Below are positions 15,553 to 23,182 of a stretch of 32,005 nucleotides of DNA, in pieces. Both the position numbers and the translations under genes were made by a program. The notes under the pieces were generated by a model. The model was not told the origin of the DNA. It ran no database searches and worked only from the letters and a program-made list of their open reading frames with translations. Source of the stretch: a virus. Positions within the stretch are counted from its first letter, which is position 1. Each line of letters starts with the position of its first letter. The DNA lies in IMG/VR virus record IMGVR_UViG_3300031566_000230, positions 1 through 32,005 of that record; one strand, given 5' to 3'.

Positions 15553-16951
15553 ATTAAATAATAATAAGTTTAAACTTAGTGGGAACATGAAGGTACTAAA
15601 TAAGGTGTATGAAGACATGAAAGTCAGACACCCGAATCAATGGTACCTAAGACCTTACATGGATCCAGGGTGGGATGGTAAGATAAAATACATATCTGAT
15701 GCGGGATATGCTAGGACCGGACTTTTACCTATGGTTACTAGTCTAATAGAAAAATATGAAGAAGAATATGATATTATAGATAGACGTAATGCACTAGAAT
15801 TCAATGAAATACCCCTTACTGTGGGCGAATTTAAAGCTCGCCCTTATCAGGAGGAAGCAGTAGAGAGTATAATATATAATGAGATAGCTGGCCTAGCATT
15901 TCAGAGGGGTATAATTGGAGCTGCAACCAACGCAGGGAAAACGCTGATTGCGGCTATGATATATAAATCATTTCCAGATGCTAAGTGTTTAATACTTGTT
16001 AATAATACGGATCTATATCAACAATTTCTTGATGACATGCCCAAGATGTTCGGAGATGATTGGGGATATATGCAGGGTAAGAAGGTTAAGTGGTCTAATA
16101 TTATGGTATGTATGACTCCTACACTCAGGAATAGGTTAGATGAATTTTCTGGAAAGCTGGCCAAATATACCATGGTTATTTTTGATGAATGTCATCTTAT
16201 TACCAGTAAGACTAATAAGAAGGTGGTCACTGCATTATATAACACTGCAGTCAGAGTGGGGCTATCGGGCACTGCTTTTAATCATAAGGATCCTACTAAG
16301 AACATGGATGTCAGGGCTTTCTTTGGAGATCAGACATATACTATATCTAACATAGAGTTAATGGATATGGGGTTCTCAACTCCAATCGTTGTAAAAATAA
16401 TCAAAGGTAATACTAAAATAAAAATTAAAGGGGATTATGATGAAGAATACAGACAGGGAGTATCTCTATCACGAGAGCGGACCCGTGCCACTCTTCAAAG
16501 GCTTGATTTTTATCTCAGAAGGAATAGATACCCTATACTGGTGGTTGGACGGTATCACGAACATGTTGAAGCTTTATACCGATCCATTCAAGCTAGATTC
16601 GGAGACAGGTATCGTATCGCTTTCATACACCACAAAATCAGAGACAGGAAAGAGATCCTCGATCAGTTTAAAAGAGGAGATATCAATATACTTGTCTCAA
16701 GCCTCATTATTAAACTAGGACAGAATATGCCTTTGATAAGGGTGATGATTAATGCTGCGGGGGGAGACTCACAGATTAATGCCCTTCAATTAATTGGTCG
16801 AGCTATTAGAATACATAAATCAAAAAAGAAAGTTTATTATGAGGATTTCGCAGATATAGGTTATTACTTAGCTAGGCATAGTAAACATAGGTTACAGTAT
16901 TATCGACAACAGGGGTTCAAGATCATAGAACTATGGAAAAAAGCTGCTTGA
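15539..16951 (+). CDS. uvsW: SF2 DNA helicase, UvsW-like
   Basis: A 470-residue superfamily 2 helicase. Motifs: a Q-like RPYQEEAV (res 101-108), Walker A GAATNAGKT (127-135), Walker B DECH (216-219), motif III SGTA (243-246), ILVVGRYHEHVEAL (motif IV region, ~333) and motif VI QLIGRAIR (417-424). The N-terminal 95 residues (WYLRPYMDPGWDGKI) resemble the DNA-binding extension of T4 UvsW, which unwinds branched recombination intermediates and R-loops; 'WDG.....' is typical. It fits with the RecA, gp46/47 and SSB genes further on. Overlaps the preceding small gene by 14 bases. Confidence 0.85.
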   Translation: MIRIELNNNKFKLSGNMKVLNKVYEDMKVRHPNQWYLRPYMDPGWDGKIKYISDAGYARTGLLPMVTSLIEKYEEEYDIIDRRNALEFNEIPLTVGEFKARPYQEEAVESIIYNEIAGLAFQRGIIGAATNAGKTLIAAMIYKSFPDAKCLILVNNTDLYQQFLDDMPKMFGDDWGYMQGKKVKWSNIMVCMTPTLRNRLDEFSGKLAKYTMVIFDECHLITSKTNKKVVTALYNTAVRVGLSGTAFNHKDPTKNMDVRAFFGDQTYTISNIELMDMGFSTPIVVKIIKGNTKIKIKGDYDEEYRQGVSLSRERTRATLQRLDFYLRRNRYPILVVGRYHEHVEALYRSIQARFGDRYRIAFIHHKIRDRKEILDQFKRGDINILVSSLIIKLGQNMPLIRVMINAAGGDSQINALQLIGRAIRIHKSKKKVYYEDFADIGYYLARHSKHRLQYYRQQGFKIIELWKKAA

Positions 16952-16959
16952 CCCGAGAG

Positions 16960-16981
16960 TACTATTATTATAAATAATAAT
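16960..16981 (+). promoter_or_regulatory. TACTATTA motif with AT-rich hairpin before the Cys4 gene
   Basis: TACTATTA lies at 16960-16967 in the 34-base gap after the UvsW-like gene, 18 bases before the next ATG. It is followed by ATTATTA/TAATAAT arms (16964-16970 and 16975-16981) around a 4-base loop, and TATAAATA at 16969. The last is identical to the T4 late promoter core but can arise easily in such AT-rich DNA. The call rests on recurrence of the octamer before other genes. Confidence 0.4.
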
Positions 16982-16985
16982 AATT

Positions 16986-17378
16986 ATGACAAGAGATAGG
17001 ACACCAAGAGGTCAAATAGAAGATCAAGATTTATTAAAACCTATAGATGTATTGGCATTGGGTGGAGAAGAAGATCCTTGTTTTGGTAAGCATCACGATC
17101 TCATGGCATCTGAGTGTAAGGAATGTGGGGATGCTGAATTTTGTGTGATAGTAAAATCTCAGGGGTTACATAAGGAAAGAATAGATATTGAAACTCGACA
17201 GAGGTTTAAGGATATAGAGGAGGCGGATGAGGAGATGGTTAAAAAATTGATTGAGGCTAAAGAAGTTATAAAAGAATATAAATCTAAACAGTACAAACGA
17301 TTAAAAACTATTTTAATTATATCAAGGAAATTAAATTTACCCAAAGATAGAGTTAAACAAATTTATGACCAAAATTAA
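16986..17378 (+). CDS. Cys4 putative zinc-binding protein
   Basis: A 130-residue protein with four cysteines spaced C32-x11-C44-x2-C47-x5-C53 (context DPCFGK, then ECKECGDAEFC), a likely zinc site. A charged helix follows (IDIETRQRFKDIEEADEEMVKKLIEAKEVI), then a basic C-terminal helix pair (YKRLKTILIISRKLNLPKDRVKQIY) that could be a helix-turn-helix. The 'CFGK......EC..C.d...C' arrangement seems to recur in other phage proteins of unknown job, from memory. A DNA- or RNA-binding regulatory role is plausible but not shown. A TACTATTA motif lies before it and the dUTPase gene follows after six bases. Confidence 0.65.
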   Translation: MTRDRTPRGQIEDQDLLKPIDVLALGGEEDPCFGKHHDLMASECKECGDAEFCVIVKSQGLHKERIDIETRQRFKDIEEADEEMVKKLIEAKEVIKEYKSKQYKRLKTILIISRKLNLPKDRVKQIYDQN

Positions 17379-17384
17379 TTAATC

Positions 17385-18191
17385 ATGGATATCAGGGATA
17401 TAACGGAAAAAGTAGATTACCCAGGCATCTCAGCTTTTGCTGACATGTTTGCTTTACAACAATTACTGGTAGATCATTATACAAAAATTGAAAAATTACC
17501 CGAAGCTCCAGTGGATGTAAATACCAAAGCGGGGCAGGATCTTGTAAAGGATTTTACTGGTAGAATTATTGAAGAACTAGGGGAGGGGTTTGAATCTTAC
17601 CTTCTTATGTTGGATATGTTTCATACAGGACAAAGGTCAGAGGACATGATCCCACACCTTCAGAATTTTAATGAAGAGATATCAGATGCTCTTCATTTCT
17701 GGTTAGAACTTATGATTTTTTCTGGGTATGATACTTTGACTCTTGCTAAGTGGATAGGTCATTATCTCGATGAAGGATTTATAAAGGGGCATGATCAATT
17801 GAAATCTTGGTTTACATTAGGAGAAGTATTAACCCTTCGAGATACAGTTCATAAGAAAATTCCTTGCTGGTGGGTAATCAAGGACCACATGCTTGAAGAT
17901 GAATTTTTAAGAGGAGGCCGTCAACTGGGAAATGCAAGAAGGGATTTTATGAAACAATTTCTTTGGGATATAACTTACCATCTCCAGATTGCTAGAAATA
18001 CTCTTAAGAATAAACCTTGGAAGCAAACCCAGATGATGACAGATACCAATCAGTATGAGAATGCTCAACGTGAGGCAACTGCAGCTCTATTTAAATTCTT
18101 ATATTTTGCAGGGTTCACAAGGGAATCTCTTTACGTGATTTATTATAAGAAAAATAAAATAAATCAGTTTCGTATCCGTAGCCATTATTAG
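17385..18191 (+). CDS. All-alpha (dimeric) dUTPase, MazG-superfamily
   Basis: A 268-residue all-alpha NTP pyrophosphatase that should turn dUTP into dUMP and keep uracil out of DNA while feeding thymidylate synthesis. Motifs: N-terminal FADMFALQQLLVDHY, metal-binding EELGEGFE (E63/E64, E67, E70), and NEEISDALHFWLEL (E97/E98, D101, H104), the classical EExxD pair. The C-terminal 'YYKKNKINQFRIRSHY' is the dUTPase-type 'Y.KKN..N..RI..gY' ending. It is longer than small MazG proteins and comparable to dimeric dUTPases. It lies in the same run as the ThyA-family genes, which use its product. Confidence is high for the family and good for dUTP as substrate. Confidence 0.8.
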   Translation: MDIRDITEKVDYPGISAFADMFALQQLLVDHYTKIEKLPEAPVDVNTKAGQDLVKDFTGRIIEELGEGFESYLLMLDMFHTGQRSEDMIPHLQNFNEEISDALHFWLELMIFSGYDTLTLAKWIGHYLDEGFIKGHDQLKSWFTLGEVLTLRDTVHKKIPCWWVIKDHMLEDEFLRGGRQLGNARRDFMKQFLWDITYHLQIARNTLKNKPWKQTQMMTDTNQYENAQREATAALFKFLYFAGFTRESLYVIYYKKNKINQFRIRSHY

Positions 18192-18220
18192 GTATAAAAT
18201 TTAATTTAAATATCAATATT

Positions 18221-18472
18221 ATGAAACCAATAAAATTTCCAGAACAGAATACTGTGTTTGCAAAGAATCAACCTCGATATACACCATTGCCTGCTTTCCA
18301 GGAAGAAGGTGGAGATGGTGTAGTGGTATCATGTTGGAAACTTTCATTTTGGGATAAGATTAGGGTATTATTTGGAGCTAATCTATGGGTTAGTTTAATG
18401 ATGTTCGGAAAACCTTTAACTCCATCAGTATTTTCTTTTAAGAAATCAGATCATTTAATTAAACCCCTATGA
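18221..18472 (+). CDS. Small conserved-type phage protein, unknown function
   Basis: An 83-residue protein with an N-terminal KFPEQNTVFAKNQPRYTPLPAF, the segment DGVVVSCWKLSFWDKIRVLFG, and a hydrophobic end NLWVSLMMFGKPLTPSVFS. From memory, small phage proteins of this layout ('peqn..yak.qpeY.plp', then 'swkls..erl..l..g..wl....fg.pl.P') occur widely without assigned function. There is no catalytic or metal motif; the hydrophobic Trp-rich stretch is short for a membrane helix. Its stop overlaps the next gene as ATGA, so the two are translated together. Confidence 0.65.
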   Translation: MKPIKFPEQNTVFAKNQPRYTPLPAFQEEGGDGVVVSCWKLSFWDKIRVLFGANLWVSLMMFGKPLTPSVFSFKKSDHLIKPL

Positions 18473-19221
18473 TAAGAAGTAGGCACCCAACTTCGATGGC
18501 ATGTTGGGAATGGCTTAATGAGTTCCTAGCTACACAGGAGGAGCGGATAAAAAAAAATGGGGGGATACGTAGTGGAGCTCAGATTATATCGTATGATCAT
18601 TTCATGGAAATAAATAAAGCATGGGTGGACCCGGAATTTGATTTCGGGTTTATGTTTGGATATAAACCTCAGAAGTGGTCTATTCTTAAATCAAACTACG
18701 TGGATATGAACATGGTGGATTTGGTCAAGAGTGAGGTACTTGAAAGGGAGAAGAAAAAAACACAGAACTATAACTTGGCATTCAAATTCTCTAACACTCA
18801 TGGTTCAGGTCATGGGTGTTTAATATCATGTGTATTCCAGAGACGTCATTCACATGATAACCCAGTGGTCATAATAAATATCAGGTCATCTGAAGTAACT
18901 AAGCGATTGTTAATGGATTTCTTATTGGTACAACGCATAACAGAATATATATATGGAGAGGATGTAAGTGCAAGTGTGAAACTTTTTTCTGGGAATGTAT
19001 ATCTATCTGCTGAGAACTTTGTTATGTACCATAATCATAAGGATCTCCATACTTTTATTAATCCAGAGCATAGTGGAATGGAACAAAGGATATATGATAT
19101 TTATAATAAATTTATACAACCTGAAGCTATGAATATTTCATATAAAGTTCACCTTCGAGCGGTAAAGAGATTACAAAAAGTAGATACTTCTTCTCTTAAG
19201 GCTAAGGACTTATTACTTTGA
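18469..19221 (+). CDS. Thymidylate-synthase-fold protein, probably non-catalytic
   Basis: A 250-residue protein whose second half runs parallel to the ThyA family: a segment HGCLISCVFQRR (C117 at the place of the PC catalytic motif), then 20 or so residues to NIRSSEVTKRLLMDFLLVQRI, aligned with 'qRSaDv.....d...y.lL...i', then SGNVYLSAENFVMY, aligned with 'gslHiY'. Compared with the ThyA-like protein at 19562, the invariant Asp after RS is Glu, the G-x-P/ND segment is lost, and the His-x-Tyr is changed. Such paralogues could be regulatory, nucleotide-sensing, or a partner subunit. The N-terminal 100 residues are of unknown fold. The position (between dUTPase and ThyA) supports a nucleotide link. 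Fold call is inference by pattern. Confidence 0.55.
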   Translation: MIRSRHPTSMACWEWLNEFLATQEERIKKNGGIRSGAQIISYDHFMEINKAWVDPEFDFGFMFGYKPQKWSILKSNYVDMNMVDLVKSEVLEREKKKTQNYNLAFKFSNTHGSGHGCLISCVFQRRHSHDNPVVIINIRSSEVTKRLLMDFLLVQRITEYIYGEDVSASVKLFSGNVYLSAENFVMYHNHKDLHTFINPEHSGMEQRIYDIYNKFIQPEAMNISYKVHLRAVKRLQKVDTSSLKAKDLLL

Positions 19222-19229
19222 ATTAAATA

Positions 19230-19237
19230 TACTATTA
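19230..19237 (+). promoter_or_regulatory. TACTATTA motif before the GroES gene
   Basis: The octamer sits in the 23-base gap before the co-chaperonin gene, 7 bases before ATG 19245 and 13 before ATG 19251. It is one of five exact copies found in short gaps of this window. If it is a promoter element, the transcript start would fall at or inside the start codon, so for this copy a role in translation or protein binding may be likelier. Confidence 0.3.
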
Positions 19238-19244
19238 AAATTAA

Positions 19245-19565
19245 ATGCTTATGAAACAATTATCTATTAATCCAGCAGAACAACGGGTAGTCGTCTTACC
19301 CGATAAACCCGAGGAACATCAGACTAAAGGTGGGATTTGGGTTCCACTAACAGCAACTGAATCTGCTCCTGAAATTGCTACAGTGGTTGCTGTTGGTAAA
19401 GGGGATAAGAATGACCCCATGTTATATTATCCTAATCAGAGGGTAATTTATAGTCAGTATTCTGGGGTAGAAATTAAAATGAATTTAATAGGTCATGGGG
19501 AAAACACTTATAAAGTGATGAACCAGTTAGATATCATGGCTGTAATAAAGGAGGTGATCTGGTGA
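19245..19565 (+). CDS. groES: GroES-like co-chaperonin (gp31-like)
   Basis: A 106-residue Cpn10-fold protein: NPAEQRVVVLPDKPEEHQTKGGIWVP matches 'p..dRVvv.p...e..t.gGi.ip', the 16-26 region being the mobile loop that touches GroEL; then ATVVAVGKGD ('g.VvavG.G'), VIYSQYSGVEIKM ('v.y.ky.g.e.k.') and DIMAVIKE ('diLaii'). No GroEL is seen, so it would work with host GroEL, as T4 gp31 does for capsid folding. Either ATG 19245 or ATG 19251 may be the start. Its last four bases overlap the ThyA-family GTG start (GTGA). Confidence 0.9.
   Translation: MLMKQLSINPAEQRVVVLPDKPEEHQTKGGIWVPLTATESAPEIATVVAVGKGDKNDPMLYYPNQRVIYSQYSGVEIKMNLIGHGENTYKVMNQLDIMAVIKEVIW
19548..19559 (+). promoter_or_regulatory. 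Strong Shine-Dalgarno for the ThyA-family gene, inside the GroES coding end
   Basis: AAGGAGGTGATC is an exact 12-base complement of the common 16S rRNA 3' end (GATCACCTCCTT). It ends two bases before the GTG at 19562, with GGAGG 7 bases upstream of that start, which fixes GTG as the start codon. It encodes the residues KEVI of the GroES end. Confidence 0.8.
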
Positions 19566-20278
19566 GAGTATATGGTGACGCATACGAGCTTATGTCAGAG
19601 GTGTTCCGAGAAGTATATGAAATGGGGCACATTGTCCACCCATACTCTATGCAAAATAAAATAGTAAAGGATAATGATGATTATGTTACTAAGGAGATAA
19701 CTAATTATTCTTATTCTTTGACAACTCTTCGTAAGGAAAAATATTTATTCTTTGCTGACCCACGAGCTAAGGAATGGGCAGATCAAGAATTTTTTGAACG
19801 GATTGATTCCCAATATGTAAACCCTGGTAAGGCTTGGAAACTTAGGAAGGATTTATGGGAACAATTCTTAAATGAACTAGGTCAATTTGATTATTCCTAC
19901 AACCGAAGAATAGGATTCTCTTTGAATGAAGTAATTAATGAACTTGAAAGGAATCCTGATAGTAGACAGGCAATCATTGCTATCTGGGATCCAATGAAAG
20001 ATCCTGCTGGTATGGGCGGGGCATTTAGAATCCCTTGCTCAATGTATTACCAACTTTTGGTAAGAGATGGAATGGTTAATATAATATATAACCAACGCAG
20101 TGCAGATGTTGTAACACATTTCGGTAACGATGTTTATCTTGCATACCAATTGATGCTTTATATTTCTATTGCCTTACGTTTGAAGGCAGGATACTTGTTT
20201 CATAATATAGGTTCTCTTCATGCCTACAAAAAAGATTGGCCTAAACTAAAGCAATGTATATCTGATATAAAAGTTTAA
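19562..20278 (+). CDS. thyA: Thymidylate synthase family enzyme (ThyA; dUMP or dCMP C5-methylase/hydroxymethylase)
   Basis: A 238-residue ThyA-family enzyme starting with GTG and preceded by a very strong ribosome site. Motifs: NPDSRQAIIAIWDP (phosphate-binding R135), FRIPCSMYYQLLVRDG with catalytic Cys159, NQRSADV (R179, S180, D182), HFGNDVYLAY (189-190 Asn-Asp) and IGSLHAY (H220, Y222). The usual 'GLPFN' segment that reads the pyrimidine is replaced by HFGND; an acidic residue there is what separates dCMP hydroxymethylases from thymidylate synthases, so the exact product is open. The protein is shorter than E. coli ThyA (264). It sits with dUTPase and PolA genes, supporting supply of dTMP or a modified nucleotide for replication. 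Confidence 0.8.
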   Translation: MRVYGDAYELMSEVFREVYEMGHIVHPYSMQNKIVKDNDDYVTKEITNYSYSLTTLRKEKYLFFADPRAKEWADQEFFERIDSQYVNPGKAWKLRKDLWEQFLNELGQFDYSYNRRIGFSLNEVINELERNPDSRQAIIAIWDPMKDPAGMGGAFRIPCSMYYQLLVRDGMVNIIYNQRSADVVTHFGNDVYLAYQLMLYISIALRLKAGYLFHNIGSLHAYKKDWPKLKQCISDIKV

Positions 20279-20282
20279 TATT

Positions 20283-20489
20283 ATGAAGTTAAATTGGGTT
20301 AAACAAAAAATGAAGGCTGAATGTTATTTAGCCGATGAGGAAGCAATCCAGGTATTTATTATTAAAACAGGATTCAAAGATTCTTATATAGTAACCTTAG
20401 ATGATGCAGAGTCAGTATACATAGGGGATACAAAAATCTTAAATAAAATACAGATCAAAGAAAAGTATGGGATTGAAATACAAATATAA
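20283..20489 (+). CDS. Unknown 68-residue protein
   Basis: A short alpha/beta protein (MKLNWVKQKMKAECYL, then SYIVTLDDAESVYIGDTKILNKI). No family is recognised. It begins four bases after the ThyA-family stop and overlaps the polymerase start by 23 bases, so it is probably translated as a link between the two. The overlap and absence of another frame in 20279-20466 support it as real. Confidence 0.55.
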   Translation: MKLNWVKQKMKAECYLADEEAIQVFIIKTGFKDSYIVTLDDAESVYIGDTKILNKIQIKEKYGIEIQI

Positions 20490-22641
20490 ACTCGTTACTA
20501 ACTGGTCAGAGTTACACCAGCTTGTTGCTTATTGTAAACAGACTGGGTATGCTTCTACTGACTTCGAAACTTGGGGGACAAATAGTATGTATCTAAGGTC
20601 TTACCCTACTATTTTAGGTGTATCTTTTCAACCAGGGGGAGCTTGGATAATCCCTTTGGCACATAAGGAATCTCCATTTCTTAAGGATGATGAGTGGGTT
20701 AAAGTTTTGCAATACTTTGGGCGAGAAGTTATAGAGGATCTAGATATTGTAAAGATAGGTCAAAACATTAAGTATGAAATGAATTGGTGGTATAAGTATG
20801 GAATAATCATGCAAGGTAGAGTGTTTGATACTATGCTAGCCAAGTATTTACTTGATGAGGAACGACCACATGGACTAAAAGAAATGGTTACTCGTTTCAT
20901 ACCCGAATTTGATGGATATGATTTACCTGGTCAGCCAGGACAAAAAGCTACAACTGAACAGTTAATAGCTTTTTGGTCTAATGTACCTTTGGATGAGCTT
21001 GCTCTTTATTGTGCATTAGATGCTGACCTAACCTTTAGACTTTGGGTATTCTTTGAACGTAGGTTAATCGATAATGGATTCTATACTTTATTCAGGAATA
21101 TGATGATGATGGCTTCACGTGTACTTGCTGAAGTAGAATGGAGGGGGGTAGATATGGATAGGGATTATCTTAATGAATTGGTGGGAGTTTATAAAATTAA
21201 GATTGATGAATGTGAAGCTAGGATAAGGACTAACCCAATCATTTTTAAATATGAGAGGGCAAGATTGAAGGATGTTAAAAAACAAATGATTAATGATGTC
21301 AAGGCAGAGATATTACTTTTGAAGCAGACAGAGGGTAGTGATAGAATGATAAAGAGTAGAGAGGAGAAGGTATCAAGATATATTGCTGGGGATTATACAA
21401 CTAAAAAGGAATGGGAGATGGTAGCTCCAACTAATTTTAATAGTTCTAAGCAAATGATTGATTTCTTATTTGAAAGTCCAGAGGGGTTGATGTTTGATGT
21501 AATTAAGTTTACACAGGATAAAAATACTAAAAAGGAAACAGAAACACCATCTACAGATGAGGATGTGTTGAATGAACTACAATATAAAGATGATTCGGGT
21601 TTTATAAAAGATCTCCTCGAGCTAAGGGGGTTAACGAAGCTGAATTCAACCTACGTAGTAGGTATGTGGGAAAGATTAAATTCTAAAAATAAAATACATG
21701 CAAGCTTTTTACTTCATGGTACTGTGACGGGTAGATTATCTTCACGTAATCCTAACTTACAGAATATTCCACGTGACACCACTGCCAGCGATATCAAAAA
21801 AATGTTTATTACCTCACCTGGGAAATTGCTTTTACAAATTGATTATTCTCAGGCTGAGCTTCGAATTTTAGCAGCAGCAGCTAAAGAACCTACGATGATA
21901 CAGTGGTTTAAAGAAGGTAAAGATATTCATTTGGCTGTTGCTTGTAAAAAATTTAACACAGATTATGATAAGGTAAAAGTTATTCTGGACAATGAAGACC
22001 ATTCAGAATATATTGAATGGAAAAAAAGAAGAAAAAAAGCTAAGACTACGAATTTTGGAATAGTTTATGAACAAAGTGCTAAGGGATTAGCTGAAGCCCT
22101 TACTAAAGAAGGTATATTTACAACTGTGAATGAGGCTGAGGAATTTTTAAATGATTGGTTTGATGATTTTCCTAAAGTTAGAAAGTATATAGATAACCAA
22201 CATAGATTTGTAAAAAAATATGGGTTTGTTTATAATCTTTTTGGGAGAAAGAGAAGATTACCTAATGTTGATTCAAATAATTGGGGGAAAAAAGCTGAAG
22301 CGTTCCGGCAATCAGTAAATGCACCTACCCAAGGTGGTGCTTCAGATTTTACTTTATTTAGTTCTGTACTTATACGAGAACATATTCGTAGAGGAATATT
22401 ACCTTCATCACTTGAACAAGTAGGTACAGTTCATGATTCTTTACTTTATTATATAAACCCACAAGATATACATCAAGCGATTCCGAAGCTTTATCAGATA
22501 TGTAGGAATCCCGAAACTAAACTTTGGTTTAATTTTGAAATTAAAGGAATTGAAATGAAAGTAGAGTTTGAAATCGGTAAAAATTGGGGTGAATTACATG
22601 GATATAATCCACAAGAAAACTATCTAGTATGGGTTGCCTGA
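20467..22641 (+). CDS. polA: DNA polymerase, family A (3'-5' exonuclease plus polymerase)
   Basis: A 724-residue Klenow-like replicative polymerase. The proofreading domain has STDFETWG (D32, E34), KIGQNIKYEMNWW (~97-108), FDTMLAKYLL and YCALDADLTF (D185/D187). The polymerase domain has TGRLSSRNPNLQNIPRD (421-437), motif A LLQIDYSQAELR (D459), motif B RRKKAKTTNFGIVYEQ (K526, F530, Y534) and motif C VGTVHDSLL (H656, D657). It lacks a 5' nuclease domain, which is supplied by the separate gene at 26408. Phe530 in motif B would favour dNTPs over dideoxy analogues. The usual HDE of motif C reads HDS, and YG in motif B reads YE. Overlaps the upstream gene by 23 bases. Confidence 0.92.
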   Translation: MGLKYKYKLVTNWSELHQLVAYCKQTGYASTDFETWGTNSMYLRSYPTILGVSFQPGGAWIIPLAHKESPFLKDDEWVKVLQYFGREVIEDLDIVKIGQNIKYEMNWWYKYGIIMQGRVFDTMLAKYLLDEERPHGLKEMVTRFIPEFDGYDLPGQPGQKATTEQLIAFWSNVPLDELALYCALDADLTFRLWVFFERRLIDNGFYTLFRNMMMMASRVLAEVEWRGVDMDRDYLNELVGVYKIKIDECEARIRTNPIIFKYERARLKDVKKQMINDVKAEILLLKQTEGSDRMIKSREEKVSRYIAGDYTTKKEWEMVAPTNFNSSKQMIDFLFESPEGLMFDVIKFTQDKNTKKETETPSTDEDVLNELQYKDDSGFIKDLLELRGLTKLNSTYVVGMWERLNSKNKIHASFLLHGTVTGRLSSRNPNLQNIPRDTTASDIKKMFITSPGKLLLQIDYSQAELRILAAAAKEPTMIQWFKEGKDIHLAVACKKFNTDYDKVKVILDNEDHSEYIEWKKRRKKAKTTNFGIVYEQSAKGLAEALTKEGIFTTVNEAEEFLNDWFDDFPKVRKYIDNQHRFVKKYGFVYNLFGRKRRLPNVDSNNWGKKAEAFRQSVNAPTQGGASDFTLFSSVLIREHIRRGILPSSLEQVGTVHDSLLYYINPQDIHQAIPKLYQICRNPETKLWFNFEIKGIEMKVEFEIGKNWGELHGYNPQENYLVWVA

Positions 22642-22643
22642 TG

Positions 22644-22651
22644 TACTATTA
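22644..22651 (+). promoter_or_regulatory. TACTATTA motif before the UvsY-like gene
   Basis: The octamer lies in the 27-base gap after the polymerase, directly after its stop, 17 bases before the next ATG. AAAGGA at 22658-22663 provides a ribosome site for the ATG at 22669. It is one of five exact copies in short gaps. Confidence 0.4.
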
Positions 22652-22668
22652 TATATTAAAGGAATTTT

Positions 22669-23127
22669 ATGAGAAAGCTTAGAAAATATGCAAGCTCCTC
22701 TTCATTAATGGATATTAAGATTACTTATGGAAATGAGACTTTTGAGTTTAATCTGTTTGAGGAACTTGTAGTAGATGAGAATAGAATTAATAGGGAGATA
22801 CAAGAACAACCTTCATCTTATGCTTTTCTGGCTATGCTACACAAGAAACTATTCCGTATTAGTAAGGATAAAAAAATGGAGATGGAGAAAGCTTATGCTC
22901 GTGCATATATGAAAGCTAAATCACAAATAGATTCAGACACAAATAGGTTATATCCAAAGGAAAGTGCTAAGGAGATGGCAACTAAGAGTCCTAATTACCA
23001 CTTAGCTATTAGGTATTATCACCAGGCAGAGGAAGACTGGGGTGTAATTGATGCCTGTGTAAAGTCATTCGAACAAAGAAAAGACCTAATCCAAACGCTC
23101 AGTGCCAATATCAGGAAGACGAATTAA
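22669..23127 (+). CDS. Possible recombination mediator (UvsY-like), helical
   Basis: A 152-residue, mostly helical, charged protein. A short N-terminal beta piece (DIKITYGNETFEFNLFEEL) is followed by long helices (SYAFLAMLHKKLFRISKDKKMEMEKAYARAY) and a C-terminal 'YYHQAEEDWGVIDACVKSFEQRKDLIQTLSANIRK'. T4 UvsY has the same general plan (a wide helix region and a C-terminal helix ending with a basic R.fe region) and loads RecA/UvsX on gp32-coated DNA. Here the gene sits immediately before the gp32-like and RecA genes, which is where a mediator is expected. Sequence likeness alone is weak; the call leans on context. Confidence 0.45.
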   Translation: MRKLRKYASSSSLMDIKITYGNETFEFNLFEELVVDENRINREIQEQPSSYAFLAMLHKKLFRISKDKKMEMEKAYARAYMKAKSQIDSDTNRLYPKESAKEMATKSPNYHLAIRYYHQAEEDWGVIDACVKSFEQRKDLIQTLSANIRKTN

Positions 23128-23182
23128 CTATAACAATAAAGATAAGAGATGATTTTTTATTAACATTAGAAACAAATTAACT

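Noticed and set aside
16140-16718. Plus-strand open frames of 71 and 93 residues within the UvsW-like gene
   Set aside because: They are alternate-frame shadows of a gene with all helicase motifs and show no motif themselves.
16969-16976. TATAAATA as a T4-type late promoter
   Set aside because: The match is exact but lies in a stretch that is almost all A and T, and no other exact copy was seen before a gene, so chance is the simplest reason.
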